NCBI GenBank assembly: GCA_004525875.1
Contig: SPBQ01000211.1
Coordinates: 1 to 5,036, forward strand
DNA length: 5,036 bases
Direction of reading: 5' to 3'
From: Myxococcales bacterium
GTDB taxonomy: Bacteria; Desulfobacterota_B; Binatia; UBA1149; SPBQ01
Within the stretch, counting starts at the first letter, position 1. Each line of letters begins with the position of its first letter. Below, one piece after another: positions 1-5,036 of this stretch. The notes beneath the pieces are model-generated. The model worked only from the letters and a program-made list of their open reading frames with translations, made no database searches and was not told the origin of the DNA. Position numbers and translations under genes: made by a program.

Positions 1-150
1 GCCGTCGGCCGCGGTATCGACCCTGAGGCCCTCGCTCTTCAGCATGTGCGCGAGCGCGCCCAGTAGCTCCGGATTGTCGTCGACGACGATCACGCGATCC
101 TCGAGGTGCGTGCCGGAGCGTCCGGATCGGTTGGCCGCGTGTCCTAGCAT
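1..150 (-). CDS. Response regulator receiver domain, N-terminal fragment (runs off the window)
   Basis: This is the first 50 codons of a two-component response regulator, a cytoplasmic protein that accepts a phosphate from a sensor histidine kinase. After an 18-residue lead-in, the segment RVIVVDDNPELLGALAHMLK (residues 19-38) is the classic first beta strand, acidic pair (D24, D25, which bind Mg2+) and first helix of a receiver domain. The second strand follows (LRVDTAADG). The phospho-acceptor Asp and any output domain lie beyond position 1, so the subclass (DNA-binding, single-domain, or part of a hybrid kinase) cannot be told. The reading frame has a stop about 17 codons upstream of the ATG at 150. 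The only other in-frame start is a GTG at 93, preceded by GAGG five bases upstream, which would give a protein starting MIVVDDN. The family is clear; the start is uncertain. Confidence 0.8.
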   Translation of the reverse strand, partial: MLGHAANRSGRSGTHLEDRVIVVDDNPELLGALAHMLKSEGLRVDTAADG

Positions 151-167
151 CGTGACGTTTGTTTTGC

Positions 168-179
168 CTGCGATCGCAG
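168..179. promoter_or_regulatory. 12-bp perfect palindrome upstream of the response regulator
   Basis: The sequence CTGCGATCGCAG is its own reverse complement and ends 18 bp upstream of the regulator's ATG on the minus strand. Symmetric sites in this position can be operators for dimeric regulators, including autoregulation. However, palindromes around GCGATCGC arise easily in GC-rich DNA, and no second copy is visible in the window. Function is inferred from position only. Confidence 0.2.
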
Positions 180-244
180 CCCCCGCGGCTACAAGATCAG
201 TCTACGAACTACGCGCGCGGCTCGTGGAGAAAGTGGGAGCAACA

Positions 245-267
245 GAAGAAAAACCCCTAGAAAGGGG
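245..267 (-). terminator. Candidate intrinsic terminator after thyX
   Basis: Read on the minus strand this is CCCCT, a four-base loop TTCT, then AGGGG, followed at once by TTTTTCTTC. It is a 5-bp, mostly G:C stem with a tight loop and a U-rich tail, which is the form of a Rho-independent terminator. It lies about 90 bp after the thyX stop codon and about 100 bp before the response regulator start, so it should separate the two same-strand genes. The stem is short, so termination may be partial. On the plus strand the stem has no T-tract, so it acts in one direction only. Confidence 0.55.
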
Positions 268-355
268 CGCAAGCCTTGTCGTCGGCCACGGCGAGCCGCA
301 AGGCGTCTGCGGTTTGACGGCGTTCGGAGCGGAAGCAGCTCGATTCGGCGGACGA

Positions 356-1288
356 TCAGCGCCCGAGCAGCGTGTTGAGCTCGCGCCACTCACGTGGCGA
401 CATGCCGGACGACTCCTGCTCCAACGTCTCGCCCGCGAGCAGGCGGCGCACCACATCGAGCGCGGTTTCGGAGAGCTGCGCGCCGCCCATGCGGTAGTTG
501 CAGAAGGCGGCGTGCGTATGGGGACACCAGCGCTCGAGGATGTCGAGAAGGACGTCGGCATAGGCACGGATCTCGTACTGCGCGTGGTCGTCGGCGCGCA
601 GCCGGACGAAGTGCATGAGGTTGTGGAGGTCGGTCTTCCAGTACCACTGCGTGTAGAAGTTGAGTGAGATATTCATGCGAGCGAGCTCGCGGGCCAGACC
701 CTGGCGCGATTCGTCGATCTCGATGCCCTCCGTCGTCTCGTTGAGCATCTCTTCGTAGTGGGTGTACGCGCGCGCGGCGTCCTCGCGCAGCAGCTCGAGC
801 ACGCGATCGGCCTCGGGGCCCTCGAGCAGGTCGCCGCGGCCCTGGCGATTGGTCTTCGACTGGGCCGACAGGTGCTCGCGCTCCGGTATGTAGAACTCGT
901 TGTCGAGGATGGAGTAGCGAGCGGAGTACTCGTTCACGTTCGCGGTGCGGTGTCGGATCCACTGGCGTGCAACGAAGATCGGCAGTTTGACGTGGAGCTT
1001 GATCTCGCACATCTCGAACGGCGAGGTGTGCCAGTTGCGCAGCAGGTAATTGATCAAACCTGCATCGTCGCGCGACTTCTTGGTGCCCGTGCCGTAGGAG
1101 ACGCGGGCCGCCTGCACGATGGCCGAGTCGTCGCCCATGTAGTCGATGACACGGATGAAGCCGTGATCGAGCACCGAGAGCGGCTCGTAGAGGATCTCCT
1201 CGATCGCGTCGACGGTCGCGCGCCGCGTGGGCCGCATCGTGGCGCGTGCGGCCTCGACTTCGGACTGTTGTTTAGAGGTGAGTCCCAC
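356..1288 (-). CDS. thyX: FAD-dependent thymidylate synthase ThyX
   Basis: ThyX makes dTMP from dUMP in the cytoplasm, using methylene-tetrahydrofolate as carbon donor and FAD/NADPH as reductant; it is unrelated to ThyA. The family signature RHRX7S is intact (R112-H-R114, S122), within [19 protein letters not shown]. Upstream is HTSPFEM (H87 onward). Near residues 220-241 is [20 protein letters not shown], with the Arg of LRADDHAQ (R231) matching the dUMP-binding active-site Arg of Thermotoga ThyX. The 310-residue product belongs to the long ThyX form, compared with about 220 residues in Thermotoga. The frame stays open to an ATG at 1381, which would add 31 residues. I chose GTG 1288 because GAGG precedes it by five bases, the family normally begins shortly before the RPTRRA segment, and the extra 31 residues are low-complexity and lack a ribosome site. 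The neighbouring channel gene is divergent. ThyX often replaces ThyA, but whether thyA is absent here cannot be seen. Confidence 0.95.
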   Translation of the reverse strand: MGLTSKQQSEVEAARATMRPTRRATVDAIEEILYEPLSVLDHGFIRVIDYMGDDSAIVQAARVSYGTGTKKSRDDAGLINYLLRNWHTSPFEMCEIKLHVKLPIFVARQWIRHRTANVNEYSARYSILDNEFYIPEREHLSAQSKTNRQGRGDLLEGPEADRVLELLREDAARAYTHYEEMLNETTEGIEIDESRQGLARELARMNISLNFYTQWYWKTDLHNLMHFVRLRADDHAQYEIRAYADVLLDILERWCPHTHAAFCNYRMGGAQLSETALDVVRRLLAGETLEQESSGMSPREWRELNTLLGR

Positions 1289-1292
1289 GGTG

Positions 1293-1297
1293 TCCTC
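1293..1297 (-). promoter_or_regulatory. Ribosome binding site supporting the GTG start of thyX
   Basis: On the minus strand GAGGA stands four bases before the GTG at 1288. The alternative ATG at 1381 is preceded by a T-rich stretch with no purine-rich Shine-Dalgarno match. This is the main sequence reason for preferring the shorter ThyX. Confidence 0.45.
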
Positions 1298-1358
1298 GCT
1301 GGCTGGGCCCGTCGTTTCCGGCTGACCGGAGCGCCGACGATACGGGCAAGGCAAAAGC

Positions 1359-1388
1359 GATATAGCGCGAGGCGATTCCATTAGCGAA
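1359..1388 (-). promoter_or_regulatory. Weak candidate promoter for thyX
   Basis: On the minus strand TATATC (1364-1359) resembles a -10 box (4 of 6). TTCGCT (1388-1383), 18 bp upstream, is a poor -35 box (3 of 6). It is one of the few AT-rich patches in the 212-bp divergent region. Transcription from it would begin near 1352, giving a leader of about 65 nt before GTG 1288 and leaving out the ATG at 1381. The match is weak and the organism's promoter consensus is unknown. Confidence 0.22.
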
Positions 1389-1500
1389 AAACGCAGAGGC
1401 GGCCGAACCGACGACGCACAAGCCGCTGGCGTCCCTCGCCCATGCGCCCGCGCGTGCGTCGCGTTTTGCGTTACGCGAGAAGCCTAGGCAGCTTCGGGCG

Positions 1501-4500
1501 GTGATGCGTCCGACGACGGCCTTCTTACTGTGGCTCTCTCTGCTCACGCCGGTCGGAGGCGTCCTTGCGCAGGAGTCCGCCGGCGAGGCGAAGCCCGCCA
1601 CGAACGATGCGGCCGTCGTGGCGGCTGCCGAGGAGCCCTCCTCCGACGCCCGCGTGCTGGTGGCGCCCGGCTTCGGGCTGAACGCCGACGCGCTCCGGGC
1701 GCGCGCCGCGTTGGTGGAGGCCGAGACGGGGCTCGAGGAGGCGCTGCGCACGGAGGTGGTGCGGCGTTACCGGCTTGCCGTCGACCATCTCGCGGCTGCG
1801 GCGGCTCTGGAGAAGCACGCCGCCGAGAATGAGCGTCTCGTCCTCGAGGCGCCGGCCGCGCTCGAGCGCGCTCGTGCCGAGCTCGAGAAGCCGGTGACCG
1901 ACCAGCCGCTGGAGATTGCGGGCGCTGCAACGCTCGAGGACATCCAGAGCCTGCTCTCGCAGGCGAGTGCTGATCTAGACGCCGCTATCAAGCGCGAGGC
2001 CGAGATCGGCGAAGAACAGCAGGAGCGCGGCGAGCGGCGCGCCGGGATCCCGCGGCAGATCAGCGAGCTGAACCAGAGGGCGGGCACGCTCGACAGCGAC
2101 CTGGTCGCCGGCGGTGAGCCTGCTCCCGACGACGAGGCGGCGCTGTCCCGACGCGCGGAGCTGCTAGCGGAGCTGGTGCGGATCGACGTCGAGGGGCGCG
2201 CCGCGCAGGCCGAGCTGCGCAGCATCGATGCGCGGCGCGAGCTGCTGCCGGCCAGTAAGGAGCTGGCGGCGCGCCGGACGGCCGCGATCCAGCGTCGCCG
2301 CGACGCCCTCCAGGAGCTGGTCAACTCGCGACGACGGCTCGAGGCGGAAGCGGCCGCGCGCCAGGCGGTCGACAAGAAAGAAGAGCTCTCCCGGAGCCAC
2401 CCGCGGCTGGCCGAGCTCGCCGCCGAGACCGCGGAGCTGGCCGCGTTGCGCACGGGCGAGCAGGGGCTGGCGGGACGCATCGAGCGCGCGAAGCAGGAGC
2501 TCACGGACGTCGAAACGAGGCTCGCGTCACTCAGCGCGCAGGCTAGCACCACGCGCGAGAAGGCACGGGCGGCGGGATTCAACGAGACGATAGGACTGCT
2601 GCTGGTCAAACAGCGCACCAGCCTCCCCGAGCTCGATCGCCACGTCAAGAATCTGCGTCAGCGAACCGACCAGATCGCCGACGTTCAGCTCGCGGCGCTG
2701 GAGCTGGAGGAACGCCGCGATCGTCTCATCGACCGTGCGGCGCAGCAACGCGAGATCCTGGAGGCGATCGCGGTCGATCAAGGAGAGGACGCCGCAGCGG
2801 AGTTCGAGCCGAAGGTTGCCGAGCTGCTGACGACCCAGCGTGGCTATCTTGACGCCGCGATTCGCGACTCCGACTCGCTACTCGTTACCCTCATCGACCT
2901 CGACGTCAGCGAGCGCGCGCTGATTGACGAGACGCGCGCATACCGCGACTTCATTGACGAGAACGTGCTGTGGATTCGCGGCCGCTCGGCGCTTTCGCTC
3001 TCGATGCTCGAAGACGCGCTGACGGGCTTGAACTGGCTGATCTCGCCCACGAACGTCGCCTCTCTGGCGACAGCCGTCGAGCATACGATCTCGGACGAGC
3101 CGTTCGCTGCGTTGGTGCTCGTCATGGGCTGGCTCGGCCTGCTCGTTGTAGCTCGTAACCTGAAGCGCAGCGTCGGCGAATACGCCGAAGCGGCCAGGCA
3201 GAACACTGAACGGGCCATCCAGGCGTCCTTCCTCCTGCTGATCGCCACCGTGGTCATGTCGATGCCGTGGCCCGCGTTGCTGCATCTCAGCGCGTGGCTG
3301 CTCGGCGGGACCGGCGGTGCGCGCCTTGACTACACGTCTGCGGTCGTGTTCGGCCTCCGAGAGGTGGCGACGACTTACTTCTTCTTCGAATTCGGCCGGC
3401 AGCTCTGCCGCAGAGAAGGACTGGGTGAGGTGTACCTGCGCTGGCCTCGCGACCGCTGGCTCAAGCGGGTGCGCAGGTCGTTTCCGCCGGCGTTGCTGAT
3501 CGCTCTGCCGGCGTTGTTCGTCACCGCCGCTCTCAACGAGCACGGCACGCAGAAATGGGTCGACTCGCTCGGCCGGCTCGCGATGGTGCAGGCGCTGCTC
3601 GTGCTCGCCGGGTTGACCTGGACCTTGCTGCGGCCCGAGCGCGAGGAGTCACCGCCGGCCTCGGCGAAGAACCAGGCGAGGTCGTTGCGCCGCTACCAGC
3701 AGCCGGCCGCAACCGCGGTGTGGGTCACGCTGGCGATCATGGCCCTGTCCGGTTGGGAGTACGCGGCGCTGCGCTTCGCCGAGCTCATCATGTCCACCAT
3801 CTGGACGGCGCTCACGCTGCTGCTGATCGACTCCGTCGCCGTTCGCTGGCTCCTTCTTGCGCGCCGACGTCTGGCGATCGCACAGGCGCGCCAGCGCCAC
3901 GAGGCGCGAGCACGCACGGAGGCGAAGGGTAGCTCGGAAGCGGGCGCCGATATCGACGCGTCGCTCGCCCAGGAGCACGTGCTCGACCTCGGTGCCGTCA
4001 ACGAGCAGACGCGTCGGCTGACTCGCAGCGTTCTCACGTTGGTGTTCGTGCTGTCGGTCTGGGTGATCTGGCGCGATGTTCTACCCGCACTCCGCATCTT
4101 CGACCGCGTCGAGCTGTGGTCGACTGTGCAGGACGACGGGACGGCGGTAGCGATCACACTGTCGAACCTGTTTCGAGCGCTGCTCGTGTTGATCATGACG
4201 ACGATCGCCACACGCAACATGCCCGGTTTCCTCGAGATCACGGTCCTGCAGCGCCTCCCGCTCGAAGCGAGCATCCGCTACGCCGTGACCGCGGTGGCTC
4301 GCTACACGATCGCGGTGATCGGCATCGTTCTCGGATTCGGCGCGCTGGGCATCGGCTGGTCGCAGGTGCAGTGGCTCGCCGCCGCGGTGACGGTGGGGCT
4401 GGGCTTCGGCCTGCAGGAGATCTTCGCGAACTTCGTCTCCGGCCTGATCATCCTGTTCGAACGTCCCGTGCGCGTGGGCGATACGGTGACGCTTGGCGAG

Positions 4501-4980
4501 CTGAAGGGCACGGTCTCGCGCATCCGTATGCGGGCGACCACGATCATGGACTGGGATCGTCGCGAGCTGATCGTCCCCAATAAGGAATTCATCACCGGCC
4601 AGCTCATCAACTGGAGCCTCTCCGACCCGATCACGCGACTGGTCATCCCCGTGGGGATCGCCTACGGATCGGACACACGCAAGGCCGAGGAAGTCCTCTA
4701 CCGTTGCGCCGCGGAATGCCAGTATGTTCTCAAGGATCCAGCCACGACCGTCGTGTACAGGGAGTTCGGCGATAGCGCGCTCCTGTTCCACGTCCGCGTC
4801 TTCATCGCGAGCATGGAGTTCTACTGGATGACCCAGAACGCGATGCACTACGCGATCGACGACGCGTTCCGAGAGTCCGGCATCGAGATCGCCTTCCCGC
4901 AGCGAGACCTGCACGTGCGGTCGGTCTCGTTGCCGCTGCCGGTGCAAGTTTCTGGCGATGATACGGAGAAGTCTGGGTAG
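1501..4980 (+). CDS. Large MscS-family mechanosensitive channel, MscK/MscM (KefA/YjeP) type
   Basis: This is probably an inner-membrane channel that opens under membrane tension and releases solutes during hypo-osmotic shock; the MscS fold works as a heptamer. Residues 1-23 form a signal peptide, with likely cleavage in VLA|QES. Residues 60-490 are Ala/Glu/Arg-rich and largely coiled coil, matching the periplasmic region of this subfamily, and end in YRDFIDENVLWIRG. About eleven hydrophobic segments follow, near 535-552, 575-595, 612-630, 661-678, 690-710, 736-756, 763-787, 842-858, 882-902, 926-950 and 957-985. The last is the pore helix, with VGLGFGLQEIFANFVSGLII leading into FERPVRVGD. The beta domain holds ELIVPNKEF and INWSLSD (1022-1042), then VGIAYGSD and a C-terminal alpha/beta domain ending FPQRDLHVRS. 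The length of 1159 residues compares with about 1120 for MscK and 1107 for MscM of E. coli. A charged loop at 788-840 is probably cytoplasmic. The GTG at 1501 is directly followed by an ATG at 1504; either may be the start, and neither has a strong ribosome site. I cannot tell MscK from MscM, so I give no symbol. Confidence 0.93.
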   Translation: MMRPTTAFLLWLSLLTPVGGVLAQESAGEAKPATNDAAVVAAAEEPSSDARVLVAPGFGLNADALRARAALVEAETGLEEALRTEVVRRYRLAVDHLAAAAALEKHAAENERLVLEAPAALERARAELEKPVTDQPLEIAGAATLEDIQSLLSQASADLDAAIKREAEIGEEQQERGERRAGIPRQISELNQRAGTLDSDLVAGGEPAPDDEAALSRRAELLAELVRIDVEGRAAQAELRSIDARRELLPASKELAARRTAAIQRRRDALQELVNSRRRLEAEAAARQAVDKKEELSRSHPRLAELAAETAELAALRTGEQGLAGRIERAKQELTDVETRLASLSAQASTTREKARAAGFNETIGLLLVKQRTSLPELDRHVKNLRQRTDQIADVQLAALELEERRDRLIDRAAQQREILEAIAVDQGEDAAAEFEPKVAELLTTQRGYLDAAIRDSDSLLVTLIDLDVSERALIDETRAYRDFIDENVLWIRGRSALSLSMLEDALTGLNWLISPTNVASLATAVEHTISDEPFAALVLVMGWLGLLVVARNLKRSVGEYAEAARQNTERAIQASFLLLIATVVMSMPWPALLHLSAWLLGGTGGARLDYTSAVVFGLREVATTYFFFEFGRQLCRREGLGEVYLRWPRDRWLKRVRRSFPPALLIALPALFVTAALNEHGTQKWVDSLGRLAMVQALLVLAGLTWTLLRPEREESPPASAKNQARSLRRYQQPAATAVWVTLAIMALSGWEYAALRFAELIMSTIWTALTLLLIDSVAVRWLLLARRRLAIAQARQRHEARARTEAKGSSEAGADIDASLAQEHVLDLGAVNEQTRRLTRSVLTLVFVLSVWVIWRDVLPALRIFDRVELWSTVQDDGTAVAITLSNLFRALLVLIMTTIATRNMPGFLEITVLQRLPLEASIRYAVTAVARYTIAVIGIVLGFGALGIGWSQVQWLAAAVTVGLGFGLQEIFANFVSGLIILFERPVRVGDTVTLGELKGTVSRIRMRATTIMDWDRRELIVPNKEFITGQLINWSLSDPITRLVIPVGIAYGSDTRKAEEVLYRCAAECQYVLKDPATTVVYREFGDSALLFHVRVFIASMEFYWMTQNAMHYAIDDAFRESGIEIAFPQRDLHVRSVSLPLPVQVSGDDTEKSG

Positions 4981-4998
4981 GCGCTCATAGCGAGCGCC
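4980..4998 (+). terminator. Hairpin at the stop codon of the channel gene
   Basis: GGCGCT (4980-4985) and AGCGCC (4993-4998) form a perfect 6-bp stem with a 7-base loop, starting at the last base of the TAG stop. It is followed by ACGTTTCC, with only three T's, so it is a poor intrinsic terminator by itself. It may protect the 3' end or act together with the next hairpin. Confidence 0.3.
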
Positions 4999-5011
4999 AC
5001 GTTTCCCCCCC

Positions 5012-5036
5012 GGTCGGGTGGGGGGACCACCCGGCC
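5012..5036 (+). terminator. Strong GC hairpin after the channel gene, cut by the window end
   Basis: GGTCGGGTGG (5012-5021) pairs with CCACCCGGCC (5027-5036) through ten base pairs, one of them G:U, around a GGGGA loop. It starts about 30 bp after the stop codon. The stem may continue past the window, and any T-tract for plus-strand termination would also lie there. On the minus strand the stem is followed by G's rather than T's, so a plus-strand terminator for the channel gene is the likelier reading. Confidence 0.45.

Noticed and set aside
268..355. Possible small gene or RNA between the thyX stop and its terminator
   Set aside because: I see no start codon with a ribosome site and no convincing extended secondary structure; it reads as a thyX 3' untranslated region.
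44..667. Plus-strand 207-codon open frame across the regulator, the gap and the thyX 3' end
   Set aside because: It overlaps two convincing minus-strand genes, and its product shows no recognisable domain. It is an antisense shadow of GC-rich coding DNA.
758..1384. Plus-strand 208-codon open frame opposite thyX
   Set aside because: It is fully antisense to conserved ThyX motifs and shows no recognisable domain, so it is explained by codon bias.
1459..1478. TCGCG/CGCGA inverted repeat with a 10-base loop before the channel gene
   Set aside because: The arms are only five bases, the loop is AT-leaning and there is no T-tract. Such repeats are expected by chance in this base composition.
1272..1751. 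Minus-strand 159-codon open frame spanning the divergent region and the channel's 5' end
   Set aside because: It is Ala/Ser-rich with no domain and lies opposite the signal peptide and early periplasmic region of the channel. It also overlaps the start of thyX.
1767..2648. Minus-strand 293-codon open frame inside the channel gene
   Set aside because: Its Ser/Ala/Arg-rich composition is what the reverse complement of a Glu/Ala/Leu/Arg coiled coil gives in this frame. The plus-strand gene is unambiguous.
4081..4947. Minus-strand 288-codon open frame opposite the MscS core
   Set aside because: It is rich in His, Asp and Arg with no domain, and lies opposite the most conserved part of the channel.

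Overview
The window is GC-rich bacterial chromosomal DNA, roughly two-thirds G+C by eye. It comes from a Gram-negative organism, most likely Pseudomonadota or a neighbouring phylum. The Gram-negative reading rests on a channel protein built for an inner membrane plus periplasm: a signal peptide and about 500 periplasmic residues precede the membrane part. The flavin-dependent thymidylate synthase is of the long form that I associate with alphaproteobacteria and their relatives. I cannot place the organism more finely from sequence alone.

Layout. Positions 1-150 (minus) hold the first 50 codons of a response regulator receiver domain; the rest lies outside the window. Positions 151-355 have no gene. 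They hold a 12-bp palindrome just upstream of the regulator and a short intrinsic terminator read on the minus strand, which probably ends thyX transcription. Positions 356-1288 (minus) are thyX. Its ORF is open up to an ATG at 1381, but a GTG at 1288 with a GAGG-type ribosome binding site fits the family better. About 210 bp then separate thyX from the divergent gene. From 1501 to 4980 (plus) runs one 1159-codon gene for a giant MscS-family mechanosensitive channel of the MscK/MscM type. The last 56 bp hold two GC-rich hairpins, one cut by the window end, that probably terminate this gene.

Function. The three genes look like independent housekeeping or stress functions: signal transduction, dTMP synthesis, and protection from hypo-osmotic shock. 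They do not form a pathway. thyX and the regulator share a strand but are separated by a candidate terminator, and the channel gene is divergently transcribed. I see no mobile element, CRISPR array, RNA gene or clearly novel multi-gene system. The points most worth checking are the translation starts of thyX and the regulator, a tiny Arg-rich ORF whose stop overlaps the channel start, and the competing hairpins after the channel gene.
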